From: Sphingopyxis macrogoltabida
GTDB lineage: Bacteria > Pseudomonadota > Alphaproteobacteria > Sphingomonadales > Sphingomonadaceae
Direction: 5' to 3'
Assembly (NCBI RefSeq): GCF_001307295.1
Contig: NZ_CP012700.1
Location: 4,281,001 to 4,345,000, forward strand
DNA length: 64,000 nt
In this document: in pieces, positions 28,701-36,267 of the stretch
How the letters are laid out: each line of letters starts with the position of its first letter
Numbering within the stretch: the first letter of the stretch is position 1
Translations under genes and position numbers: made by a program
The notes under the pieces: model-generated
Database searches by the model: none
Told to the model about the DNA's origin: nothing
Seen by the model: the letters and a program-made list of their open reading frames with translations, nothing else

Positions 28701-29137
28701 AAGCGGAAGCCGCCCTGACCAAACGAGCTGGCGAGCTTATCCGTGCCCTCGGCAAGGCTCCGGCTGCCGACGCGGCGACAGGACTGTCGGCGCTGGAATT
28801 GGCGGCCTGTGTGACCCGAACTCTTGCTTTGCCTGAAATCAAAGCCTTGCGGCCGGAGCTTGTTGCCGAATTTCCTGTCTACTCCGCACAGATGTCCGAC
28901 GGCGTGGAAATCGCAACGGCCGGGATCGCTGACGCCCTGACCCTGATGGCCGAGGGCCGCCCCGCCGTCGTCGTGGACTGGAAAAGTGATGTGACGGCGG
29001 CGGCGGAGACACTCGATCATTATCGCGCGCAGGTGAGGGCCTATCTCGACGTGACCAGAGCAGAGCGCGGCTTGATTGTGCTGATGACACCCGGAGTGGT
29101 CATACCAGTTCTGCCCTCACAAAGCTCCGCGTTGTAA
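25745..29137 (+). CDS. AddA/UvrD-like helicase-nuclease of the defence locus
   Basis: A 1130-aa superfamily-1 helicase fused to a C-terminal PD-(D/E)XK nuclease. Motif I is EAGAGSGKTAVMAGR at residues 29-43. Motif II is DEFQDTDPLQ, motif III GDPKQAIYRFRGAD, motif V FTMHAAKGLEWP, and motif VI WYVAATRARELLVLP. The C-terminal nuclease shows ADALTLM, VVVDWKSDV and HYRAQVRAYLD. All catalytic motifs are present, so this is probably an active DNA-unwinding nuclease that pairs with the overlapping AddB-like protein. The start may be either of two adjacent ATGs (25745 or 25748). It is followed after 72 bp by the SIR2 gene on the same strand. Confidence 0.88.
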   Translation: MMNSVSKVLQDDGARRAAISLHDRSILVEAGAGSGKTAVMAGRIAAMLAEGVAPYSIAAVTFTELAASELLSRVREFVADLSVGTIATELRVALPDGLSQAHRDNLAAASAAIDEITCSTIHGFCQRLIKPYPAEADIDPGAGVMDRNQADLTFLEIVDGWLRERLSGGQGGVLAEMVLHSPGETVALIHKITENMRRRPTLTAPPVSPLDGHLAAFRQATADFASFMEGVAAAEPETVTIVERLTEMAADVANGPNPATPAGLVRLLTARPHPDLCTKTGTFASYRKKGKWAATAKQAGLSKADGDRLNDTAETHYTSCCDAWVTLTQAVAGHALAALIDEARPILQRYRDHKRASAHLDFDDLIFAARDLLRDHDAVRQALGQRFAHVLVDEFQDTDPLQTEIFWRLCGEPVDDHDDWTRFQIRPGALFLVGDPKQAIYRFRGADVGAYVQARDAFRDQDADSLLSISTNFRSCASILTFVNERFEAVLSADGQPGFTALDPFHDDRGGLCVAALDIAVADENGKASAEQQRDAEADAIAELCARLIESHPIIDRRSGAERPCQPGDIALLAPTGAELWRYEEALERRGIPVATQAGKGLFRRQEVQDLIALTRVLADRRDTLALGAVLRGPLVGLTEENLLDIIWGLPRSEEQPDRIPRLDLSIDPAFIMHPLARDVIERLQSLSRRGNSTTPHELLSQAVDVLRVRPLLLERHRGQAERALANVDLYLSLSTGYAVRGLRAFSEAMTAAWSDEARAVEGRPDAQEEAVALFTMHAAKGLEWPIVIPINTMTGVMAPDNAIIERQTETFYCPVLGVTPEGYETARQAEKDELDRERIRLWYVAATRARELLVLPRLDVTPSKSAWIGLVDLSLADLPGLDVSHLPADLAAAGASADNTQTRVSFAEEAEAIEAAQARLTWLAPSRDENAAGTVLREEETSLWTGSSDDPGPVLETAALVQGGRERGLILHKLMEEVLTGEVQEAEAALTKRAGELIRALGKAPAADAATGLSALELAACVTRTLALPEIKALRPELVAEFPVYSAQMSDGVEIATAGIADALTLMAEGRPAVVVDWKSDVTAAAETLDHYRAQVRAYLDVTRAERGLIVLMTPGVVIPVLPSQSSAL

Positions 29138-29209
29138 CGCTGTTCAAGCAGGCAATCTTATTCGAACATCAAACACAATTACTTTGGTGCGGGGAAGGCA
29201 ACAGGAACG

Positions 29210-30111
29210 ATGAGCGTATTAGATACGGTGCATAATCCAGATCGTTTTATGGCGGATCTTCGCCAGATCTTGTCACAAGGTCGCAAACGCATTGGTGTTC
29301 TAATCGGCGCGGGTGGCCCGCTATCCGTAAGAGTAGATGCACACGGCAAACTTGACCCCACAGGTCAGCCGCTGATCCCGGGCGTAAATGTTCTGACAGA
29401 TCAGGCGTTGGTTCACCTTACTGGAACGGAAGCAACCGCAGCGGCTGCAATCCGCAACTCGCTGCCGGATGGCGGCAACATCGAGACCATATTGTCTAAG
29501 GTTCGTCTCCTTCAGACAGCGCTGGGGGACACGCCAATGCACGGGCTGGATGGTGCAGGCTATGCTGGGTTGGGGAAGTCGATTTGCGCAGCTATCGGAG
29601 AGATCGTCGGCGCCAAGCTACCTGAAGGTCGAACGCCATATCACGAACTGGTATCTTGGGTGAGCGGTACGCAGCGGGCCCATCCCATAGAAATATTCAC
29701 GACAAACTACGACCTATTGATTGAATCCGCCTTTGAGCAGGCAAAAGCACCGTATTTCGACGGCTTTTCTGGGGGGCATGCACCCTTTTTTGATCCGGTC
29801 ACTGTAGCAGGCAACGATTTGCCCCCGCGTTGGTCGCGCGTTTGGAAACTGCACGGATCACTCGGCTGGAAAAGTGAGAATGGTACTGTGGTGAGGAGCG
29901 GAGGTGCAGATTGTACCGAACTCGTATACCCGGACCACCTGAAGTACGATCTCACTCAGAAGCAGCCTTATGCGGCGCTGTTCGAGAGACTGAAGCGGTT
30001 TTTGCTGACCCCGGATACGGTGCTTCTGACGACGGGATTTTCGTTTCGAGATGCCCATATCTGTGCAGTGCTGGGCGAGGCGCTCGCAATGAATGCCAAT
30101 GCAGCGGTCAT
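29210..30111 (+). pseudogene. SIR2-family NADase, 5' part (split by IS256)
   Basis: The first 300 codons of a SIR2-domain protein, the NAD+-consuming partner of HerA in the known SIR2-HerA antiphage system. Motifs seen are VLIGAGGPLS (residues 30-39), FTTNYDLLIES (163-173) and VWKLHGSLGW (211-220) with the catalytic His. ATG 29210 follows AGGAA. The gene is split after codon 300 by IS256 copy 2. With the IS and one duplication (GCGGTCAT) removed, it restores to 1224 bp, 407 aa, whose stop overlaps herA by 4 bp. The NAD-binding core lies mostly in this half, but the truncated protein is unlikely to assemble normally. Confidence 0.87.
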
Positions 30112-31533
30112 GTTAGCGTCCGCGCTCGTGGTGTAATTTCCGGTGTAGGCGATGGTGTATTCCGGGGTGGGGCATGCCCCACCCCGGAATGCGGCGTCGC
30201 TGGTGGCCACCGGGTTCATCGTTATGGTGGAGTTTGCACACTTCAACCGTGACGAAGAGGAGTTCCCGATGACCGAGGACAGATTACTGATCGAAGAGCT
30301 GGCTGCAAAGGGCGGCCAACCGGATTTTTTGCGCACCATCGCCGAGAACGTGCTGCAGCTGATCATGGAGGCCGACGTTGATGGCCTGATCGGCGCGGGT
30401 CGCCACGAACGCAGCAGCGAGCGCGCGACCTGGCGCAACGGCTATCGCGACCGTTCGCTGGATACCCGGGTAGGCACGCTGAACCTGAAAATCCCCAAGC
30501 TGCGTGCTGGGTCCTATTTTCCGGGCTTCCTTGAGCCCCGCAAGATGGTCGAGAAAGCGCTGGTTGCGGTGATCCAGGAAGCGTGGATCGGCGGGGTCAG
30601 CACCCGGCGGGTCGATGAACTCGTCCAGGCCATGGGCATGACCGGCATCTCCAAGTCCACCGTCTCCAAGCTTTGCAAGGACATTGACGAGCGCGTCCAT
30701 GCCTTTCTGAAACGCCCGCTCACCGGCGAATGGCCGTATCTCTGGCTCGATGCCACCTATCTCAAGGTACGCGAAGGCGGGCGGATCATCAGCGTTGCCG
30801 CAATAATCGCCATGGCCGTCAACACCGAGGGCCGGCGCGAGATCGTCGGCCTGCATATCGGCCCCTCGGAAGCGGAGGTCTTCTGGTCCGACTTCCTGAA
30901 GGACCTTGTTCGGCGCGGTCTTACCGGCGTGAAGCTGGTCATCTCCGATGCTCACGAGGGCCTCAAGGGCGCGATCACCCGCGTCATGGGCGCCACCTGG
31001 CAGCGCTGCCGGGTGCACTTCATGCGCAATGCCCTGTCCTATGTGCCCAAGGGCCAGAACACTGTCGTCGCCGCCGCGATCCGCCAGGTCTTCCTGCAGC
31101 CCGATCAGAAAAGCGCAACGCAGGTCTGGCGACAGGTCGCCGACCAGTTGCGCACCCGTTGGCCCAAGCTCGGCGCCTGCATGGACGAGGCCGAAACCGA
31201 CGTGCTCGCCTACACCGGCTTCCCCACCCAGCACCGCACGAAGTTACACTCAACCAATCCGCTCGAGCGGCTCAACAAGGAGGTCAAGCGCCGCGCCGAC
31301 GTCGTCGGAATCTTCCCGAACGAAGACAGCATCATCCGCCTCGTCGGGGCTGTGCTGATGGAGCAGAACGACGAGTGGCAGCTCCAGCACCGATACATGC
31401 AGATCGAAGGCATGGCCGAACTCAACCAACCCATGATCGAGGAGGAAAATCAGCCCCTACACATCACCGCCAAAGCCGCCTGACGATGGCCCACGGCCAC
31501 AGCCGAAATTACACCACCTTGACGGACGCGACC
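30112..31533 (+). mobile_element. IS256-family element, copy 2 (1422 bp)
   Basis: Same length, ends, orientation and (as far as I can read) sequence as copy 1, 19,645 bp to its left. It is flanked by the 8-bp target duplication GCGGTCAT at 30104-30111 and 31534-31541. It splits the SIR2 gene. Because the duplications of the two copies differ, they are independent insertions rather than the ends of one composite transposon. Confidence 0.95.
30269..31483 (+). CDS. IS256-family transposase, copy 2
   Basis: A 404-aa DDE transposase identical in predicted sequence to the one at 10624-11838, with the same ribosome site (GAAGAGGAG) and the upstream 32-bp palindrome at 30159-30190. It is intact and presumably the active source or product of recent transposition in this genome. 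Confidence 0.95.
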   Translation: MTEDRLLIEELAAKGGQPDFLRTIAENVLQLIMEADVDGLIGAGRHERSSERATWRNGYRDRSLDTRVGTLNLKIPKLRAGSYFPGFLEPRKMVEKALVAVIQEAWIGGVSTRRVDELVQAMGMTGISKSTVSKLCKDIDERVHAFLKRPLTGEWPYLWLDATYLKVREGGRIISVAAIIAMAVNTEGRREIVGLHIGPSEAEVFWSDFLKDLVRRGLTGVKLVISDAHEGLKGAITRVMGATWQRCRVHFMRNALSYVPKGQNTVVAAAIRQVFLQPDQKSATQVWRQVADQLRTRWPKLGACMDEAETDVLAYTGFPTQHRTKLHSTNPLERLNKEVKRRADVVGIFPNEDSIIRLVGAVLMEQNDEWQLQHRYMQIEGMAELNQPMIEEENQPLHITAKAA

Positions 31534-31863
31534 GCGGTCATTGCGTTGCAATTCCAGACTCTTGCTGAAGAGGAACCCGCACGGAAGCTTGCGTTCGAAC
31601 ACCCAAACCTATCAGTTTATGCCTCAGATGCTGCTGTGATCGGCGGTATTCCTGGACAGTGGCGATTGGGTGATTTGCCCAAGAACTGGGGGGATATCCG
31701 TTCCAGTTTCTGGGGCAAACGTGGCAGCGGAGATGCCTTTCTCCTGGGCGACTTTGCAAGTTTTAGTCGCTTCTGCGCGCTGTCCTACTCGCCGGACCTG
31801 GCTCGCCAAGCTGCCGCGGGTCTCGCGATTGACGACACTGATCCGAGTGAGGTGCCGGCATGA
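31534..31863 (+). pseudogene. SIR2-family NADase, 3' part
   Basis: The last ~107 codons of the SIR2 gene, in frame with the 5' part once the IS and one duplication copy are removed. The segment contains ALQFQTLAEEEP and ends ...DPSEVPA. The TGA stop overlaps the herA ATG as ATGA, which shows that SIR2 and HerA were made as a coupled pair. This fragment has no start of its own and is translated, if at all, only by read-through from the IS. Confidence 0.82.
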
Positions 31864-33349
31864 GTGCAACCGACCCTACTTATCTCGGAAGGGTAAGTGC
31901 TGTTTCCGGCTCGACCATCACCGTAAGGCTGGCAGAATCCCTCTCGTCCGGACTGGCAATGATAGCTGGTCATACCTACCGCGTCGGTCAGGTCGGGAGC
32001 TTTGTCCGTATACCTCTTGGCTATCAGGACCTCTACGGTGTTGTTGCCGAGATTGGGGCGGGAGCTGTGACGGATGCCGTAGCCGTTCTGGAAGCCGACG
32101 GGCAGGACACCGGGCGCTGGATGCGGGTCGAACTGGCTGGCGAAGCCACAGGCGAATATTTTGAGCGTGGCCTCAGTCAACATCCCAATGTTGATGATGC
32201 AGTCCATTTGGTGACCCAGAAAGATCTCCTCCGCATATATGGCGGGACAGAGGAAGATCAGGTCGAAATTGGAACGCTTTCAAGCGCCGAGAATATCATT
32301 GTGCGGCTGTCACTCGACGCGCTTGTAACTCGCCACAGCGCCATCGTCGGTTCGACGGGCGCAGGTAAGTCAACAACCGTTGCGAGTATACTGCGTTCCA
32401 TAGTTCGCTCGTCGGAGAGTGTAGCCACTAGCGGCGCCCGGATACTTCTATTGGATGTGCACGGGGAGTATTCCGCTGCACTCGGAGATCTCGCCAAAAC
32501 GTTCAGTGCTACGCCGTCCCCCGGTGAGGAGCCTCTGTTTGTGCCCTATTGGGCGCTGGAAGCTGAAGAACTGCTCGACTTCGTCGCTGGCAGCCTCAGC
32601 GACAATCATCTGATGGCGTTTACCGACAAGATTCAGGAGTTGAAGCAAAACCGGCTGGGCGCTGGCGCACTGCCCGGGCTCGACCCTCAATCCCTCACGG
32701 TTGACAGTCCGGTGCCGTTCTCGCTGAAGCAGCTCTGGTATGACCTGATTGACTTTGAAACAGCCACATTCACCGGGCCGCAGCGCGACCAGCCTGCACT
32801 CGAAGCGGCGGGCAACCCGGAAACTTTAACCGCTCCTCGATACACGCCGCACGCTATGGGAGCTGCTGGGCCGTTCCTCAATCAGGCCGCTAAGGGCATC
32901 CGCCGCCCGATTAACCTGCTGCGCTCTCGTCTTCTGGACCGGCGGTACGACTTTGTCCTCCATCCCGGCCCTTGGGAGCCCGACCTCGCCGGGCAAACGG
33001 CACAGGATCTTGATACGCTGCTCGCCGGCTGGCTTGGTCACGACCGTCCAATCACAATCCTTGATCTCTCCGGCGTACCCAGCAGCGTCTTGGTCCGGCT
33101 GATTGGTTCCATACTCCGCGTTGTCTACGAGGCGCTCTATTGGAGCCGGGAAAAGACAGAAGGTGGCGTGCTCCGGCCTCTGCTGATCGTGATGGAGGAA
33201 GCCCATCGGTACGTGGGCCCAGATAGCGGCAATGTCGCTGCGGATGTCGTGAAGCGCATCGCAAAAGAGGGTCGCAAGTACGGAGTTGGAGCCATGCTCG
33301 TCTCGCAGCGCCCTTCCGAAATCGATGAGACTATCCTCTCCCAGTGCGG
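31860..33349 (+). pseudogene. herA: HerA-type ATPase, 5' part (split by a second IS256-family element)
   Basis: The first ~496 codons of a HerA/FtsK-superfamily ATPase. A HAS-barrel-like N-terminus is followed by Walker A GSTGAGKST at residues 164-172, a Walker B-type LLLDVHGEYS, a later LLIVMEEAHRYVG and a sensor-like SQRPSEIDETI. It is interrupted exactly at the conserved SQCG segment by an IS256-family element. Restored with the 3' part it gives 1836 bp, 611 aa. The HerA hexamer normally forms a complex with SIR2, and loss of the final ~115 residues removes the arginine-finger and C-terminal region. The overlap with SIR2 (ATGA) supports the SIR2-HerA assignment. Confidence 0.88.
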
Positions 33350-34736
33350 GGTGCTGTCTGGGGAGTGGTGGAAATTCGCGGCTGGCGATCTCCGGTGCGG
33401 CGAAGGTTACGCGATCATGCGGCGAGATCAATGGACGTGGCGGCGAGGGGCTCGGCGAGCGTCTCCCAGCCATCGACCTTGCGCATGACGATCTGACCAG
33501 AGGCCAGCAGCGCCCAGAACAGCATGGGCGCGGTCTCGGCCTCGGGCAGGACGGTCTGGGTCTTGATGCGTCGCCTGAACTCCTCGTGCAGCCGCTCGAC
33601 GGCGTTGGTGGTCCGGGCCGATTTCCATTGGCCCGGCGGCAGGCGGGTGAAGGTGAAGAGCCGGTCACCGGCCTCCTCGAGGCTGTCGGCGACGGCCCGG
33701 CACTTCAGGCGCCATCTGCGCAGGAAGGCCTTGCGGCGGCCTTCCACGTCGGCGGCGGTCTCGGCGTAGATCATGTCGCGGTAGTCGTTGGTCAGCTCGT
33801 CATGGAGCCGCTTCGGCGCATGCGCGAGCAGGTTGCGGTGCTTGTGCACCGTGCACCGCTGGACCGGAACGTCAGGCCAGAGCGCCGCCAGGGCGGCCTC
33901 GAGCCCGGGCGCGCCGTCGACGATGACCAGTTCGGGCGCGTTCAGGCCGCGGCGGGTCATGTCCTCGAGCAAGGCGGTCCAGGCGGCAGTGCTCTCACCG
34001 CCCATGTTCTTCAACGCCAACAGCACCTTCTGGCCGTCCCGGCGCACGCCGATCGCCACCAGCAGAGAGATCGCCGTCGCCTTGCGGTCGATCTTCGCCC
34101 GGACCACCGTGCCGTCGAGAATGAGCCGGACGATGTCCTCATCGCGGAGATCCCGAGCGTTCCAGGCCTCCCAGTCGGTCCGGAGCTTGCGCCAGGTGCG
34201 GCTGACCACATCCTTGCCCACGGCACCGTCGAACAGCGCCGCCAGGGCCCGGCGCACCCGGCGCGTGTTCGTCCCCGCGAGATAGGCGCCGGCGATCAAC
34301 GCCTCGGCCCGCTTCGTCAGTCGCTGATAACGGCGCAGCGCCTTCGAGCGCCATTCCGCCGTCCCGCCATCCTCGCGCACAAGCCGCGCCCGCGGCACGC
34401 GGACCGTCTCGGCGCCGAACGTGCCGATCACCTGCCGAACGCGGTGGCCGTTGCGCCAGCCGAGCCCGACCTCATCGCCGCGCTCGTAGCGGCCCCGCCC
34501 GAGCGCGGCCGAAAGCTCCTCCTCAAGGATCTCCTCGATGAAGGCGCGAACCCGGCCGCGCACCTCGTCTTCCAGCGGATCGCTCCAGCCCGCACCGAAA
34601 AGTGGCGAGGGCGTCTGCATCGTCGTAGTCTCATCCATGGCGTGGTCTCCACGGCGGCGGCAACCGCCGTTCAGGGTTGGGTCAATGCCCGGAGACTACG
34701 CCAACCCCGAAACTCCACCACATTCGCGACAGCACC
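33350..34736 (-). mobile_element. IS256-family element of a second type (1387 bp)
   Basis: The ends are GGTGCTGTC at 33350 and GACAGCACC at 34736, a perfect 9-bp terminal inverted repeat; further in, GTGGTGGA also repeats on both sides. The flanking 8-bp direct repeat CAGTGCGG (33342-33349, 34737-34744) is the target duplication. The element holds a single minus-strand transposase and is different from the 1422-bp IS256 element found twice in this window. Confidence 0.93.
33415..34638 (-). CDS. IS256-family transposase (second type)
   Basis: A 407-aa mutator-type DDE transposase. Typical segments are the IEEILEEELSAALGRGRYER region near residue 40, catalytic Asp in LILDGTVVRAKIDRKA and LVIVDGAPGLEAAL, and the Glu in AVERLHEEFRRRIKTQ. 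It is intact. The start may be ATG 34638 or an internal Met 6 codons later. Predicted sequence is clearly different from the other IS256 transposase in the window, so two unrelated IS256 lineages have hit the same SIR2-HerA operon. Confidence 0.93.
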   Translation of the reverse strand: MDETTTMQTPSPLFGAGWSDPLEDEVRGRVRAFIEEILEEELSAALGRGRYERGDEVGLGWRNGHRVRQVIGTFGAETVRVPRARLVREDGGTAEWRSKALRRYQRLTKRAEALIAGAYLAGTNTRRVRRALAALFDGAVGKDVVSRTWRKLRTDWEAWNARDLRDEDIVRLILDGTVVRAKIDRKATAISLLVAIGVRRDGQKVLLALKNMGGESTAAWTALLEDMTRRGLNAPELVIVDGAPGLEAALAALWPDVPVQRCTVHKHRNLLAHAPKRLHDELTNDYRDMIYAETAADVEGRRKAFLRRWRLKCRAVADSLEEAGDRLFTFTRLPPGQWKSARTTNAVERLHEEFRRRIKTQTVLPEAETAPMLFWALLASGQIVMRKVDGWETLAEPLAATSIDLAA

Positions 34737-35090
34737 CAGTGCGGAACGCTCATAGCACTGCGCCTCTCCAACCCAGCCGATCGCGGCCGCGTGAAGGGTG
34801 CTCTTCCTGACAATTTATCAGGCCTCATGGACCTACTGCCAGTCTTGCGGACGGGGGAGACCATCATCTCTGGTGAAGCCGCACGACTGCCCGTGCGTTG
34901 CCGTGTATCGCTTCCCCCGGCAGATTGCTTGCCCCGCAGTTCTGACCCCGAAGTAAGCGCAGCTTGGCGGACCCGACGCGTGGCGGAAGGCTATGATCGC
35001 ATGGTGGCGTCGTGGCGGGCGCAACGAACAACCGCTGTCGTACGGAACATTGCAATAGATCGAATTCCCATCAACGAAGATGAGCAATAG
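34737..35090 (+). pseudogene. herA: HerA-type ATPase, 3' part
   Basis: The C-terminal ~115 codons of HerA, continuing the conserved segment as SQCGTLIALRLSNPADR once the IS and one duplication are removed. This matches the usual HerA motif with Arg in an ALRLSN-type strand. It ends at a TAG at 35088-35090, 8 bp before the KTSC gene. It has no start codon of its own. Confidence 0.85.
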
Positions 35091-35098
35091 GAAGACAC

Positions 35099-35311
35099 AT
35101 GCTTAGAGACCCTGTTTCCTCCAGCAACATCGCGTCCATCGGCTACGATCCCGGTAGTGAAACGCTGGAAATCGAATTCACGAACGGCTCGATATACCAG
35201 TATTTCAACGTACCTGCCGGATTGCATGAGCAGCTAATGGCAGCTCCGTCAAAAGGGCAATTCCTCAACACCTATATCAGGAACGCTTATCCGTATTCCC
35301 GCGTTGGATAG
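35099..35311 (+). CDS. KTSC domain protein
   Basis: A 70-aa single-domain KTSC protein (the family named after the lysyl-tRNA synthetase C-terminal-like fold). The hallmark pattern is SIGYDPGSETLEIEFTNGS followed by YQYFNVP and SKGQFLNTYIR. The ATG at 35099 has AGGAAG a few bases upstream and lies 8 bp after the herA stop, so it is the last gene of the SIR2-HerA operon. The domain is common in small phage and island proteins and its function is unknown; proximity suggests an accessory or regulatory part of the operon. Confidence 0.82.
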   Translation: MLRDPVSSSNIASIGYDPGSETLEIEFTNGSIYQYFNVPAGLHEQLMAAPSKGQFLNTYIRNAYPYSRVG

Positions 35312-35545
35312 GACCCGCACTGGTGCTGCCCAATGGCTCGCTTACGATGGAAAAGGCTTGCCCCTGACGGCAAGTCAACAGCTTGTTATCAAGCTGGCGT
35401 CCGACGGGCTTTTTTAAGTTCCAAAGCATGTCATTCGTAGATTAAGCAGCCGACGCCATTATGACGGTTACGACAAGCACGCTGTGAATTTGAAATTAGT
35501 TTAGGGGAGCGAGGCTCGACCCATCAAGCCAACCTCAAAAGAGGG

Positions 35546-35622
35546 TGGCGCACCCGACACGATTCGAACGTGTGGCCTCCACCTTCGGAGGGTGGCGCTC
35601 TATCCAGCTGAGCTACGGGTGC
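35546..35622 (-). tRNA. tRNA-Arg (CCG)
   Basis: The minus strand folds into a full cloverleaf: acceptor GCACCCG/CGGGTGC, D-arm GCTCAGCTGGATAGAGC, anticodon stem CCACC/GGTGG with loop CTCCGAA (anticodon CCG, Arg), T-arm ACACG TTCGAAT CGTGT, and an encoded CCA end at 35546-35548. It is intact. It lies at the island edge with its 3' end facing the defence genes and trb operon, the usual orientation of a tRNA used as integration site. Confidence 0.95.
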
Positions 35623-36068
<446 letters not shown>

Positions 36069-36200
36069 ATGGCGACGGCCCGACTCGACAGCGTCGCGGC
36101 GGGCGAAGATCTGCTGGTGCCGGTGTGGCGGAACGGCGAATTGCTCGTCCGCCACGACTTCGACGCGGTGCGGAAGCGGTCCGAAGGCCGTAACGGCTGA
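36069..36200 (+). pseudogene. possible C-terminal fragment of a nicotin(am)ate phosphoribosyltransferase
   Basis: A 43-codon frame, MATARLDSVAAG then EDLLVPVWRNGELLVRH and FDAVRKRS, that resembles the last ~35 residues of nicotinate or nicotinamide phosphoribosyltransferases (typically ...LLxPVFxNGxLVxxxxFxxVR). The upstream sequence in this frame meets a stop at 36057-36059, so the catalytic domain is missing. It may be what remains of a chromosomal gene lost when the island was inserted or rearranged. The match is short. Confidence 0.4.
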
Positions 36201-36267
36201 TCGGTCGTGTGCCGATGCCGGCTTTGGGCGCCTGGTCCCAAAAGCCGGCATCCGGCAACCGGAGAGG

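Noticed and set aside
8315-29137. Calling the locus canonical DISARM or BREX
   Set aside because: Only a DrmD-like helicase and a methyltransferase are shared. DrmA, DrmB, DrmC, PglZ, BrxC and BrxL are not found in the window.
10467-31533. Composite transposon bounded by the two IS256 copies
   Set aside because: Each copy has its own different 8-bp duplication (CCCGTTGA and GCGGTCAT), so they inserted independently.
33286-34755. 489-codon plus-strand open frame across the third IS
   Set aside because: It runs antisense to the IS256-family transposase and across the IS border, so it is not a natural gene.
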